Below, one piece after another: positions 53,015 through 64,000 of a stretch of 64,000 nucleotides of DNA. Numbering within the stretch: the first letter of the stretch is position 1; each line of letters starts with the position of its first letter. The DNA is taken from assembly GCF_002750975.1 (NCBI RefSeq), contig NZ_PEJS01000001.1, positions 186,001 through 250,000 of the forward strand, written 5' to 3'. Source of the DNA: Stenotrophomonas indicatrix (lineage in GTDB: Bacteria; Pseudomonadota; Gammaproteobacteria; Xanthomonadales; Xanthomonadaceae). The position numbers were made by a program, and so were the translations under genes. Below the pieces are notes generated by a model, which did no database searches, was not told where the DNA came from, and worked only from the letters and a program-made list of their open reading frames with translations.

Positions 53015-53523
53015 GCCAGGACCTGCCCGTGTTGTGGTCCCCGGCCCAGCAGGCGTGGCTGCAGGCCATGGGCTACACCGTCTATCACGACGGCCAGTTG
53101 GCCGCCGAAATGGACGCGGCACTGCAGCTGAGCGTGGCTGAAGCCACGGCATCGGCGCCCGTGCCGGTCGAGGCGGCGCGCTCGGCTCCACCTTCGATGC
53201 AGCACGCACCCAGCCAGCGCGGCGCGGCGCCGGAGCCTCGGCTCGAGCGCGCGCCACCACGCAATGCCGTGCCTGTAGCGGCGCCGGATACCGTCCCGGC
53301 TGCGGCCCGTCCGCTGCCCACCGGCAACGCGCGCCAGCCGCTGGTGCGCCTGCCTGACCGCCTGCAGATCGCGCTGTTGCGGGCCTCGGGCTGCAATCCG
53401 AACGATCCGGCCACACAGACGCTGATGGACAGCTGGCCGCTGGAGCAACTGCGTCGCGACCCCGCAGCCAAGCGCGCGTTGTGGCCGCAACTGCGCGCGC
53501 TGCGCAAGGGCGGAACCGCATGA
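53011..53523 (+). CDS. holD: Probable DNA polymerase III psi subunit (HolD-like)
   Basis: A 170-residue Ala/Pro-rich protein. The N-terminus has WSPAQQAWLQAMGYTVY, resembling the DWQLQQLGI start of E. coli HolD. The C-terminus has LEQLRRDPAAKRALWPQL, resembling LRANPTARAALWQQI of E. coli HolD. The middle (about 45-110) is low complexity and probably disordered. It overlaps rimI by ATGA, and holD-rimI is the E. coli order. GTG start at 53011 overlaps pssA. The assignment is by motif and synteny; similarity is low. Confidence 0.65.
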   Translation: MSQDLPVLWSPAQQAWLQAMGYTVYHDGQLAAEMDAALQLSVAEATASAPVPVEAARSAPPSMQHAPSQRGAAPEPRLERAPPRNAVPVAAPDTVPAAARPLPTGNARQPLVRLPDRLQIALLRASGCNPNDPATQTLMDSWPLEQLRRDPAAKRALWPQLRALRKGGTA

Positions 53524-54017
53524 GTGCGGTCAGCCAGCCCGGGCCGGTGGCGCTGCGTGCGCTGCGCGAGAGCGATCTCAACGCGGTGATGGCCATCGAA
53601 GTGCGGGGCTATCCCTATCCCTGGACCCGCGGCATTTTCCTGGATTGCCTGCGTGCCGGTTACCCCGGCCTGGCCATGGAGCGCGATGGCCTGTTGATCG
53701 GCTATGGCGTGCTCAGCCTCGCTGCCGATGAAGCCCATGTGCTGAACATCTGCATCGATCCGCTGGTGCAGTCGCGTGGGCTCGGCCGACAGTTGCTGCG
53801 TGCGCTGGTCCGCCTGGCCGGTGATCGAGGCGCGCAGCGGGTGTTCCTGGAAGTGCGTCCGTCCAACACCCCTGCCCTGGCGCTGTATCACAGCGAAGGC
53901 TTCAACGAGATCGGCCGGCGCCCTCGCTACTACCCTGCTGCGCAGGGGCGCGAAGATGCGCTGGTGATGGCGATCGAGCTGGTGGACGGCGAGCTGGAGA
54001 CAATGCCGCCGCTGTAA
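53520..54017 (+). CDS. rimI: Ribosomal protein bS18 alanine N-acetyltransferase
   Basis: A 165-residue GNAT acetyltransferase. It has VRGYPYPWTRGIFLDCLRAG, the acetyl-CoA-binding ICIDPLVQSRGLGRQLLRAL (RxxGxG/A) and FLEVRPSNTPALALYHSEGF, the RimI signature. It acetylates the N-terminal alanine of S18. Start at 53520 overlaps the HolD-like gene stop. Confidence 0.93.
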   Translation: MSAVSQPGPVALRALRESDLNAVMAIEVRGYPYPWTRGIFLDCLRAGYPGLAMERDGLLIGYGVLSLAADEAHVLNICIDPLVQSRGLGRQLLRALVRLAGDRGAQRVFLEVRPSNTPALALYHSEGFNEIGRRPRYYPAAQGREDALVMAIELVDGELETMPPL

Positions 54018-54041
54018 TGGGCGTCGCGTGGCCGCTGCGCT

Positions 54042-54064
54042 CGCCGGGCATGGCCCGGCGCTAC
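54042..54064 (-). repeat. Single SMAG REP unit
   Basis: CGCCGGGCATGGCCCGG followed by CGCTAC lies between convergent rimI and the EamA transporter gene, 12 bases from the latter's stop. Confidence 0.85.
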
Positions 54065-54075
54065 CGATGCGTTGT

Positions 54076-54897
54076 TTACGCCAGCCGCAGTGCCAGCACA
54101 CCGCCGACGATCAGCGCGGCCGCCACCCAGCGTGCACGCGGTACCCGCTCGCGCAGCAGGAACACCGAGATCAGCAGCGCGAACAGAATCGACGATTCGC
54201 GCAGCGCCGATACCATTGCCACCGGCACCTGGGTCATCGCCCACAGCGCCATCGCATACGAGGCGGTGGTACCGATGCCGCCGGCCACGCCCAGCGGCCA
54301 GTGCCGGCGCGCATACGCCAGCAGCTTGCCGCGCTGCCGATGCAGCGCCCACAACGGCAACGGAATGCCCGACAGCAGGAACAGCCACAACGTGTAGCTC
54401 AGCGCATTGCCGGACAGTCGCGCGCCCTGCGCATCGACCAGGGTGTAGGTGGCGATCATCGCCGCCGTCAACAACGGCAGGCGCAGCTGGCCGCCACGTG
54501 CGCCGCGGGCCATGCACAGGATGCCGCCGCTCACCAGGAGGACACCGAGCCAGGCCGACGGCGGCAGGCGTTCGCCGAGCACGGCGCCGGCCAGCGCAAC
54601 GAGGATGGGCGCGCAGCCGCGCATCATCGGATACGCCAGGCTCATGTCGACCTGTTGGTAGCAGCGTGCGACCAACGCGTAATACGTCACCTGTAGCAGC
54701 ACCGAAGCGCCCAGCCACGGCCAGCTTTCCGCGGCGGGGAAGGGTAGCCACGGCAAGACGAGCGCAGACAACAGCGCAGCGCTGCCGGTGACCAGCACCG
54801 TGCCGAGGAACTTGTCCGGCCCGCGTTTGACGATCGCGTTCCAGCTGGCGTGCAGTGCGGCGGCGGCGAGGACCAGCAGGAAGATGGAAAGCGGCAT
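54076..54897 (-). CDS. EamA-family (DMT) transporter
   Basis: A 273-residue protein with about ten membrane helices in two EamA halves (LSIFLLVLAAAALHASWNAI near the N-terminus, WLGVLLVSGGILCMARGARG mid-protein, RWVAAALIVGGVLALRL at the end). It is a metabolite or amino-acid exporter by family; the substrate is unknown. The ATG at 54897 is used; a longer frame runs into the repeat block. Confidence 0.85.
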   Translation of the reverse strand: MPLSIFLLVLAAAALHASWNAIVKRGPDKFLGTVLVTGSAALLSALVLPWLPFPAAESWPWLGASVLLQVTYYALVARCYQQVDMSLAYPMMRGCAPILVALAGAVLGERLPPSAWLGVLLVSGGILCMARGARGGQLRLPLLTAAMIATYTLVDAQGARLSGNALSYTLWLFLLSGIPLPLWALHRQRGKLLAYARRHWPLGVAGGIGTTASYAMALWAMTQVPVAMVSALRESSILFALLISVFLLRERVPRARWVAAALIVGGVLALRLA

Positions 54898-54919
54898 CAA
54901 GCGATGATGCCAAAAGACA

Positions 54920-55018
54920 GGGGTGGGTGCCGACCTTGGTCGGCACATCGTTTTGCATGGCAGGTGCCAACCTTGGTTGGCACATCACAGCGGTGCGGAC
55001 CAAGGTCCGCACCCACCC
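54920..55018. repeat. Three-hairpin palindrome cluster
   Basis: Three 20-bp palindromes lie in a row: GTGCCGACCTTGGTCGGCAC (54927-54946), GTGCCAACCTTGGTTGGCAC (54964-54983) and GTGCGGACCAAGGTCCGCAC (54993-55012). Outer bases GGTGGGTGC and GCACCCACC also pair, so the block can fold as a closed three-way structure. It lies between the EamA promoter side and the valS end. Confidence 0.88.
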
Positions 55019-55026
55019 GGGAGGCG

Positions 55027-57885
<2,859 letters not shown>

Positions 57886-57919
57886 GCGGGGGAACCAGTC
57901 ATCAAGGCGGGAAGGGAGA

Positions 57920-58111
57920 TCAGCGCGACCCGAGGGTGCGCCGGATCTTCTGGTCGGTGTGGTACTGGCTGACCGAATAGGCAGCCCAGATCGCGGCGGG
58001 CAGCCAGCCGATCAGGGTGATCTGCAGGATCAGGCAGACGATGCCGGCAAACGGCCGGCCGATGGTGAAAAAGGACAGCCAGGGAAGAATCAGGGCGATC
58101 AGCAGGCGCAT
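57920..58111 (-). CDS. Pmp3/YqaE-family small membrane protein
   Basis: A 63-residue protein with two membrane helices ([17 protein letters not shown] and [25 protein letters not shown] as separate segments), the Pmp3 pattern, and a basic tail [11 protein letters not shown]. Relatives are stress-linked proteins that affect membrane potential. GAGG eight bases before the ATG at 58111 supports this start over the adjacent TTG. Inserted between holC and valS. Confidence 0.88.
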   Translation of the reverse strand: MRLLIALILPWLSFFTIGRPFAGIVCLILQITLIGWLPAAIWAAYSVSQYHTDQKIRRTLGSR

Positions 58112-58130
58112 CAAGGGGTCCTCGCAGGGC

Positions 58131-58556
58131 TTACATGTCGTGCTTGTTCAGGTCGTAGCCGGCGGTCTTGTACTGGCGCCAGCGCTCGCGCAGTGGTTCG
58201 CGCGCTTCCGGATCGGCCGGGACCACTTCCAGCACGCGCTCGCACTGGCCCAGCCAGGGTTCGTCGCGCAGGTTGATCACCAGCGGCCGCACGGGGGCCT
58301 CGCCGCCGGGCGGGGCGATCAGCACCAGGGCTTCTTCCTCGTCCACGTCCTCACCCACGATCTGGTGCGGAATGTAGGCATCGTCGTCGAATGACCAGAG
58401 AAGTTCGTCAAGTTCTTCGGCCTGGGCCTGGTCGCGGGCGAGGACCAGGGTGAACAACCCGGCGTCGTTGGCCTTGCGCGCCAGCTCGCAGACCAGGCGC
58501 AACGGCTCGGTCAGGAAACGGGGCTTGGCGATCAGGTAGAAGTCGGCGCGGGGCAT
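58131..58556 (-). CDS. holC: DNA polymerase III chi subunit
   Basis: The 141-residue chi subunit of the clamp loader links it to SSB. ADFYLIAKPRFLTEPLRLVCELARKA at the start is typical (seen in two blocks), with LARDQAQAEELDELLWSF and YIPHQIVG following. The ATG at 58556 gives the normal length. It lies between pepA and valS as in E. coli. Its partner psi is probably the gene at 53011-53523. Confidence 0.94.
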   Translation of the reverse strand: MPRADFYLIAKPRFLTEPLRLVCELARKANDAGLFTLVLARDQAQAEELDELLWSFDDDAYIPHQIVGEDVDEEEALVLIAPPGGEAPVRPLVINLRDEPWLGQCERVLEVVPADPEAREPLRERWRQYKTAGYDLNKHDM

Positions 58557-58653
58557 GGCGGCATCCAGGTGAGGCAGGTGCCGGTCCATGCCGGGTGGCG
58601 GCTGGACCGGCGAGGCCCCGGCCGGCGGTTGCCGGCCAGGGTCAGGAACAGCG

Positions 58654-60132
58654 TCAGGCGCGGGCGACCTGGTCCAGCAACCACTGGCTCAGCAGGCCGA
58701 CCGGACGGCCGGTGGCCATGCCACGCTTGCCTTCATCGCTGGCCACGCCGGCGATGTCCAGATGGGCCCAGCGCTGGCCTTCGGCGAAGCGCGACAGGAA
58801 GCAGCCGGCGGTGATGGCACCGGCCCAGCGGCCGCCGATGTTGTAGACGTCGGCGAAGCTGGAATCCAGCATCGGCTGGTACTCGTCCCACAGCGGCAGG
58901 CGCCAGGCGCGGTCGAAGACCTGCTCGCCAGCAGCCAGCAGCTCGTTGGCCAGGTCGTCGTGCTTGCTCATCAGGCCTGCGGTCTGGTGGCCGAGGGCGA
59001 CCATGCAGGCACCGGTCAGGGTGGCCACATCGACCAGCGCCTGCGGCTCGAAGCGCTGCGCGTAGGTCAGTGCGTCGCACAGGATCAGGCGGCCTTCGGC
59101 GTCGGTGTTGCCCACTTCGATGGTCTTGCCCGACATCGAGGTGATGACGTCGGACGGACGGTAGGCATTGCCGTCGATGGCGTTTTCCACCGCCGGGACC
59201 ACCACCACAAGATTCAACGGCAGCTTGGCCTTGACCGCGGCGACGAAGGTGCCGATGACGTTGGCGCCACCGCACATGTCGTACTTCATCTCTTCGATGC
59301 CGCCCTGGGTCTTCAGGTTGACGCCACCGGTATCGAAGGTGATGCCCTTGCCGACCAGCACGTAGGGCTTGGCGTCGCCGCCATTGCTCCACTTCAGCAC
59401 GACCAGGCGCGGGCGGTTGGCCGAGCCACGGGCCACGGCCAGCAGCGAGCCCATGCCCAGCGCTTCCATCTGGGTCTCGTCGAGGATCTCGGCTTCGGCA
59501 CCGTCATGCTCGCCGGCGAATTTCACGCCCACTTCAGCCAGATAGGCCGGGGTGCAGTAGTTGGGCGGCAGGTTGCCCAGCTCGCGGGCGAACTCGACAC
59601 CGGCGGCGATGGCCTGGCCCTGGGCCAGGGCCTGCGCGTCATCACCGGCGATGGCCAGCTGGGCCAGGCCGGCATCGTCGGCCTTCTTCTTGCCCAGGGT
59701 GGCGGTGTAGCGGTAGGCCGCGTGGTCGGCGGCGATCACCGCCTGGCGGATCGCCCAGGCCGCGTCGCGGTCCTTCACTGCCACTTCGGACAGGGTGAAC
59801 AGTGCGCTGCGGGCAGCGCCGGCCTTCAGCGCGCGCACGGCATCGCCGACCGCCTTCAGGTACTGCGGCACGCCGAAGCGGGCGGCATCGCCGAGGCCGA
59901 CCACCAGCACGCGCGGGGCGGTCACGCCCGGCAGGTCGTGCAGCAGGGTGGTGGCGCCGGTCTTGCCGGACAGGTCGCCGCGCTGGGCCAGGGCGGCCAG
60001 GCGGCCACCGCTTGCAGCATCCAGTGCCTGCGCGGACGCAGTCAGGGTATGGTCGGCATAGGCGCCGACGACGATGCAGTCAACGGCGGCCGAAGCCGCA
60101 GCGAGGTGGTTCAGGGTGAATTCGAGAGCCAT
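58654..60132 (-). CDS. pepA: Leucyl aminopeptidase (PepA)
   Basis: A 492-residue M17 zinc/manganese aminopeptidase. The metal-binding [14 protein letters not shown], the diagnostic NTDAEGRL and [11 protein letters not shown] are present. PepA also serves as an accessory DNA-binding protein in Xer recombination and gene control in E. coli, and xerD happens to lie nearby here. The ATG at 60132 (MALEFTLNH) is used. Divergent from lptF, with a 104-base gap. Confidence 0.96.
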   Translation of the reverse strand: MALEFTLNHLAAASAAVDCIVVGAYADHTLTASAQALDAASGGRLAALAQRGDLSGKTGATTLLHDLPGVTAPRVLVVGLGDAARFGVPQYLKAVGDAVRALKAGAARSALFTLSEVAVKDRDAAWAIRQAVIAADHAAYRYTATLGKKKADDAGLAQLAIAGDDAQALAQGQAIAAGVEFARELGNLPPNYCTPAYLAEVGVKFAGEHDGAEAEILDETQMEALGMGSLLAVARGSANRPRLVVLKWSNGGDAKPYVLVGKGITFDTGGVNLKTQGGIEEMKYDMCGGANVIGTFVAAVKAKLPLNLVVVVPAVENAIDGNAYRPSDVITSMSGKTIEVGNTDAEGRLILCDALTYAQRFEPQALVDVATLTGACMVALGHQTAGLMSKHDDLANELLAAGEQVFDRAWRLPLWDEYQPMLDSSFADVYNIGGRWAGAITAGCFLSRFAEGQRWAHLDIAGVASDEGKRGMATGRPVGLLSQWLLDQVARA

Positions 60133-60236
60133 TGAGCAGATTCCATTGGCAAGTCCGTACAATCGCGGACCGTTTACGCCCAGACGCTAGACTGGGCGGC
60201 ACCGCGAACGAACCTGAGAGTTTAAACCACCGCCCC

Positions 60237-61319
60237 ATGTTGAAGCTCGACCGCTATCTATTGGGCGATTTCGTCCAGAGTTTCCTGGCTACCCTGATCG
60301 TCCTGCTGGTGGTCAGCGTGGGCGGCGTGCTGGTGGACATCCTCGGCAACATCGCCGACGGGCGGCTGCCGGCCAAGCTGCTGTTCTCGCAGCTGGGCCT
60401 GCAGTTCATCGTCTACATGCCGCTGATCCTGCCGCTGGCACTGATGCTGGGCCTGCTGCTGGCCATTGCCCGCCTCTACCGCGACTCGGAAATGGCGGTC
60501 ATCACCGCCATCGGTGTCGGCCCCCGGCGCCTGCTCAAGCCCCTGCTGATGCTGGTGCTGCCGGTGATCGCGGTGGTCGGTGCCTGTTCGCTGTGGCTCG
60601 GCCCCTGGGCCGGGCGCACCGCCGAACAGATGGTGCAGGACGCCAACCGCAGCGTGCTGATGGCCGGCCTGGAGCCGGGCCGGTTCACCCCGCTGCCCAA
60701 TGGCGGGGTGGTCTATGTCGCCTCGATCTCGCCCGATGGCAGCCAGCTGGGCCGGGTGTTCCTGCAGCGGCAGAAGGAGGATCGCCTTGAAGTGGTGTCC
60801 GCCGCCAGCGGCCGCATGTACTTCGAAGGCGCCCGCCAGCGTTTCCTCGAACTGGATGATGGCCACCAGCTGGAAGGGCCGGCGGCCGGCGCACTGGACT
60901 ACCGCCTGGCAACCTTCGCCCGCAACGACGTGGCGCTGCCCGACGGCAGTGAGGCCCGCAAGAGTGATGACCCCGAACTGATGCCGACCACCGCGTTGTT
61001 CGGTGACAAGCGCCCCGAGGCCCAGGCACAGCTGCACCGTCGCCTGGCGCCGCCGCTGATCGCACTGGCCTTTGCCCTGCTGACCGTGCCGCTGGGACGC
61101 AGTTCTCCGCGCCAGCAGCGCTATGGGCGGATGATGCTGGCCCTGATGGCCTACATGGTCGGTACCAACCTGATGTTCATCGGCAGTGGCTGGATCGCCA
61201 ACGGCCAGATTCCGCCGGCGCTTGGCCTGTGGTGGCTGACCCTGCCGCTGCTGGCACTGGCGATCTGGATGTACGCGCGTGACGGCCGCATGGCCCGCCC
61301 GAAGGGAGCCCGCGCATGA
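60237..61319 (+). CDS. lptF: LPS export permease LptF
   Basis: A 360-residue inner-membrane permease of the LptB2FG transporter. Its membrane segments lie in the first 110 and last 90 residues, with a periplasmic beta-jellyroll between (EDRLEVVSAASGRMYFEGARQ). It begins MLKLDRYLLGDFVQSFL. With LptG and LptB it extracts LPS from the inner membrane towards the surface. Overlaps lptG by ATGA. Confidence 0.95.
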   Translation: MLKLDRYLLGDFVQSFLATLIVLLVVSVGGVLVDILGNIADGRLPAKLLFSQLGLQFIVYMPLILPLALMLGLLLAIARLYRDSEMAVITAIGVGPRRLLKPLLMLVLPVIAVVGACSLWLGPWAGRTAEQMVQDANRSVLMAGLEPGRFTPLPNGGVVYVASISPDGSQLGRVFLQRQKEDRLEVVSAASGRMYFEGARQRFLELDDGHQLEGPAAGALDYRLATFARNDVALPDGSEARKSDDPELMPTTALFGDKRPEAQAQLHRRLAPPLIALAFALLTVPLGRSSPRQQRYGRMMLALMAYMVGTNLMFIGSGWIANGQIPPALGLWWLTLPLLALAIWMYARDGRMARPKGARA

Positions 61320-62422
61320 TGCTGCGACCGATGCGTTTCGATCTGTACCTGGGCCGGGCAGTGCTGGGTACCGTGCTGCTGACCTGGGCGGTGCTGGTGG
61401 GCCTGGACGTGCTGATGGCCTTCTCCGGCGAGTTCAAGGACATCGGCAAGAACGGCTATTCGTTGGGCCATGCGGCCGCGTGGGTGCTGTACACCGTGCC
61501 GCGCCGGGCCTACACGATGTTCCCGACCGCGGCGGTGATCGGCGCGCTGATGGGCCTGGGCCAGCTGGCCGCGACCTCGGAGCTGACGGCGCTGCGCGCG
61601 CTGGGCCTGTCGCGCAAGCGCCTGAGCGTGTCGGTAGCGATCGCCCTGTCGCTGCTGACCGGGCTGATGGTGATCAGCGCCGAGACCCTGGGGCCGTGGG
61701 GCCAGAACCGCGCCGATTCGCTGAAGATGAGTGCCAAGTGGGGCACCGACATGGCGGTGGCGCGTTACTCCGGCCTGTGGGCGCGCGAAGGTGACACGTT
61801 CCTCAATGCACAGAGTGGCGAGGAACAGCTGGTCGGCGACAAGGGCACCCGGCTGATTCTGCGTGACGTGCGCCTGTACAAGATCGACGAAGAGGGTCGG
61901 ATCGGTACGCTGACCCATGCGGCCACCGCCGAGCATGACAAGGATGGCTGGGTGTTGACCGGCGTGCGCCGTGACACCTTCGGCGAGCGCTCGGCAACGC
62001 GCCAGGAAGCGGCCCGTGAGCCGTGGAATTCCAAGCTGGATGCCGGCGCCCTGGCGACCGGCATCGCCAAGCCGCGCAACCTCAGCGTGTCCGAGCTGAG
62101 CACCAGCATCGCCTACCGCGAGCGCAACGGGCTGGATGCACGCGACTACGAGGATGTGTACTGGAGCCGCTGGTTCTATCCGTTGAATGTGCTGGCGCTG
62201 TGCCTGGCGGCGGTGCCGTTCGCGTTCGGTTCGCTGCGCAGTGGCGGCATGGGCAAGCGCTTGTTCCTGGGCATCCTGTTCGCGCTGGCGTTCTGGCTGC
62301 TGCAGCTGTTCTTCGGCCGCATGGCCGGTGCGCTCAAGTTCGACTACCGCATTGCCTATGCGCTGCCGCCGATCGTGATGCTGGCGGTGTCCGGGTTATT
62401 GTTCCGGCGCAAATCGGGCTGA
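61316..62422 (+). CDS. lptG: LPS export permease LptG
   Basis: The 368-residue partner of LptF with the same layout: six membrane segments around a periplasmic domain (GDKGTRLILRDVRLYKID). Start DLYLGRAVLGTVLLTWAVL and end FDYRIAYALPPIVMLAVSGLL are typical. A double ATG (61316, 61319) opens the gene; the first overlaps the lptF stop. Confidence 0.95.
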   Translation: MMLRPMRFDLYLGRAVLGTVLLTWAVLVGLDVLMAFSGEFKDIGKNGYSLGHAAAWVLYTVPRRAYTMFPTAAVIGALMGLGQLAATSELTALRALGLSRKRLSVSVAIALSLLTGLMVISAETLGPWGQNRADSLKMSAKWGTDMAVARYSGLWAREGDTFLNAQSGEEQLVGDKGTRLILRDVRLYKIDEEGRIGTLTHAATAEHDKDGWVLTGVRRDTFGERSATRQEAAREPWNSKLDAGALATGIAKPRNLSVSELSTSIAYRERNGLDARDYEDVYWSRWFYPLNVLALCLAAVPFAFGSLRSGGMGKRLFLGILFALAFWLLQLFFGRMAGALKFDYRIAYALPPIVMLAVSGLLFRRKSG

Positions 62423-62427
62423 TTCCG

Positions 62428-62495
62428 GTAGCGCCGGGCCATGCCCGGCGAAGGTGTGCGATATCCCGCGTCCGCCGGGCATGGCCCGGCGCTGC
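62428..62495. repeat. SMAG REP pair
   Basis: Units at 62428-62450 (plus) and 62473-62495 (minus) lie between the converging lptG and RDD genes. Confidence 0.88.
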
Positions 62496-62504
62496 CAGGA
62501 CAGG

Positions 62505-62993
62505 TCAGCGCTTTGGCATCCGCAGCAGCTGCGTGGCACTCGCGCGGTCGTGCCAGGTCAGCCGCTGGCGATCCACCAAGGCCCACCAGAAGCCCAATCC
62601 GCCCAGCAGCAACGACAGCGTGGCCACCGCGAAGCGCAGCCACAGCTGGCCGCGTCGCAACGGCGTGCCATCGCGTGATTCCAGCTTCAAGCGCCACGGG
62701 CGCATGCCCAGCGTCTGCCCACCGCGCCGCCAGCTGGCGGTGGCATACCACCCGGTCATGGCCCAGCACACCGCCCACAACAGCCATTGCCAGGCACTGA
62801 AAGGCGCGATGTTGTCGCGCTGCGCATGGCCACTGAACGTATAGGCCAGGGTGAAGGCCGTGCCGGCCAGCATCCACAAGGCCAGCACCGGCAGCGCGTC
62901 ATAGATCATCGCCAGCAGGCGCCACAGCAGCAGCGCGCGCGGGCGGGGCGTATCAGCGGCGACGTGGGCCGCATCGGTGGCGGGGCTCGACAT
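62505..62993 (-). CDS. RDD family membrane protein
   Basis: A 162-residue protein with three or four membrane helices. [20 protein letters not shown] holds the Arg/Asp of the RDD family, and [19 protein letters not shown] is the conserved second block. Function is unknown; some relatives affect ion or drug tolerance. The gene is divergent from xerD with a 56-base gap. Confidence 0.9.
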   Translation of the reverse strand: MSSPATDAAHVAADTPRPRALLLWRLLAMIYDALPVLALWMLAGTAFTLAYTFSGHAQRDNIAPFSAWQWLLWAVCWAMTGWYATASWRRGGQTLGMRPWRLKLESRDGTPLRRGQLWLRFAVATLSLLLGGLGFWWALVDRQRLTWHDRASATQLLRMPKR

Positions 62994-63049
62994 GTGCCGA
63001 GCATACGCAATGCTGGCCGTGCCCGCAGTTGGCCTCGTATCCTGCGTGC

Positions 63050-64000
63050 ATGGCCGTCACTTCCACCCCCGCCGAACGTCGTCAGCTGGTCCAGCAATTG
63101 CCCGAGCTGCGCGGCGAGGACAGCCAGCGCATCCAGCGCTTCCTCGATGCGATCTGGGCCGAGCACGGTCTGGCCCGCGCCACCCTGGACAGCTATCGCC
63201 GCGACCTTGAAGGCCTGGCGCGCTGGTGTGACGGGCGCGACGGTGGTCTGGCCGGTATTGAACGTGCCGGTCTGTTCGATTACCTGGCCTGGCGCACCCG
63301 CCACAACTGGTCACCGCGCAGCAATGCGCGGTTGCTGTCGGCGCTGCGCGCGTTCTTTGCCGATGCCGTGCGGCGTGGCGAACGCAGCGAGGATCCCAGC
63401 GCACTGCTGGACCCGCCGAAGCTGCCACGGCTGCTGCCCAAGGCACTGGCAGAGAGCCAGATCGACGCGCTGCTGGCGGCACCGGATATCGACAGTCCGC
63501 TCGGCCTGCGCGACCGCGCCATGCTGGAGCTGATGTATGCCGCCGGGCTGCGGGTGAGCGAGCTGGTGCTGTTGCCCGCCACCGCGGTGAACCTGCGCCA
63601 GGGTGTGCTGCGGGTGACCGGCAAGGGCAGCAAGGAACGCCTGGTGCCGCTGGGCGAGGAGTCGCAGTACTGGCTGGAACGCTACCTGCAGCAGTCGCGA
63701 CCGCAGCTGGTGGGGAAGGGCAAGGTGCAGGCGCTGGCCGACGGGCAGACGCCCTTGTTCATCGAACCGGCGCTGCTTGGCTTGACCCGCCAGGCGTTCT
63801 GGCACCTGGTCAAGCGCTACGCGGCGGTGGCCGGTATCGACCCGGCGCGGATCAGTCCGCATGGCCTGCGGCACAGTTTCGCCACCCACCTGCTGAACCG
63901 TGGCGCCGACCTGCGCGCGCTGCAGATGCTGCTGGGCCACAGCTCGCTGTCCACCACGCAGATCTACACGCTGGTCGCACGCGAACACCTGCAGAAACTG
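63050..64000 (+). CDS. xerD: Site-specific tyrosine recombinase XerD (3' end cut by the window)
   Basis: Reading from the ATG at 63050 gives 317 codons with no stop before the window edge. The N-terminal SAM-like domain (about 22-110) binds DNA. All catalytic residues are present: R168 (GLRVSEL), K192 (TGKGSKER), H271 and R274 (HGLRHSF), H297 (LGHSS) and the nucleophile Y306 (TTQIYT). With XerC it resolves chromosome dimers at dif. Only a few residues should be missing. XerD rather than XerC is inferred from the [15 protein letters not shown] region and the context. Confidence 0.92.
   Translation, partial: MAVTSTPAERRQLVQQLPELRGEDSQRIQRFLDAIWAEHGLARATLDSYRRDLEGLARWCDGRDGGLAGIERAGLFDYLAWRTRHNWSPRSNARLLSALRAFFADAVRRGERSEDPSALLDPPKLPRLLPKALAESQIDALLAAPDIDSPLGLRDRAMLELMYAAGLRVSELVLLPATAVNLRQGVLRVTGKGSKERLVPLGEESQYWLERYLQQSRPQLVGKGKVQALADGQTPLFIEPALLGLTRQAFWHLVKRYAAVAGIDPARISPHGLRHSFATHLLNRGADLRALQMLLGHSSLSTTQIYTLVAREHLQKL

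Noticed and set aside
58588..60135. Open frame of 515 codons opposite pepA
   Set aside because: Gly/Gln/His-rich shadow; pepA carries all M17 motifs on the other strand.
60146..60163. TTGGCA and TACAAT as a promoter for lptF
   Set aside because: The two boxes are only six bases apart, too close for a sigma-70 promoter; no better -35 was found.
63050..64000. Tyrosine recombinase as a sign of an integrative element
   Set aside because: The protein has the XerD length and motifs and sits in a housekeeping context beside lptFG, with no attachment site or mobile genes nearby.

Overview
The window is GC-rich chromosomal DNA from a gammaproteobacterium of the Xanthomonadaceae, most likely a Stenotrophomonas of the S. 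maltophilia group. Three things point there: GTAG-headed REP palindromes (the SMAG type) in many intergenic gaps; an O-antigen locus sitting between a metB/cystathionine-lyase gene and etfA-etfB, the classic xanthomonad position; and the gene neighbourhoods pilU, xanA-xanB, rmlBACD, lptFG and pepA-holC-valS. No tRNA, rRNA, CRISPR array, insertion sequence or prophage was seen.

Layout. 1-3,060: the tail of an unknown gene, then rhlE flanked on both sides by large nested-palindrome composites. 3,060-7,660: homogentisate-pathway enzymes (FAH family and maleylacetoacetate isomerase), then a UdgX-like uracil-DNA glycosylase translationally coupled to a radical SAM protein. 7,660-10,720: pilU, a DUF4398 protein overlapping an OmpA/DUF4398 protein, and a DUF465 protein. 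11,070-13,740: reverse transsulfuration (cystathionine beta-synthase and gamma-lyase/synthase). 13,755-33,120: O-polysaccharide locus. It has an ABC exporter (wzm-wzt), a WbdD-like methyltransferase-kinase chain terminator, a WbdA-like double glycosyltransferase, gmd-rmd for GDP-D-rhamnose, a block of unusual membrane and glycosyl genes, and, on the other strand, a HAD-UbiA fusion with xanB and xanA for GDP-mannose. 33,260-38,650: etfBA and divergent rmlBACD for dTDP-L-rhamnose. 39,000-43,790: a SWIM/SNF2 helicase, 3-oxoacid CoA-transferase A and B, and an AlkB-type dioxygenase. 43,870-48,740: an MCE/Mla-type lipid transport operon and a ThrE exporter. 48,870-54,900: H-NS-like protein, proS, a DUF4124 protein, pssA, a probable holD, rimI and an EamA transporter. 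55,030-64,000: valS, a Pmp3-like peptide, holC, pepA, lptF-lptG, an RDD protein and the start of xerD.

How it fits together. xanA and xanB supply GDP-mannose, gmd and rmd turn it into GDP-D-rhamnose, the double glycosyltransferase polymerises, the WbdD-like protein caps the non-reducing end, Wzt reads the cap through its C-terminal domain, and Wzm exports the chain. LptF and LptG, also here, later carry finished LPS to the surface.

The most unusual content is non-coding. Three composites of about 0.5 kb (136-579, 2407-2958, 51245-51770) each hold two inverted hairpins built on a core of the same size (52 nt in five of six copies, the sixth enlarged by an insertion). The hairpin arms differ between most copies yet pair perfectly in five of six hairpins, which is covariation at the DNA level.
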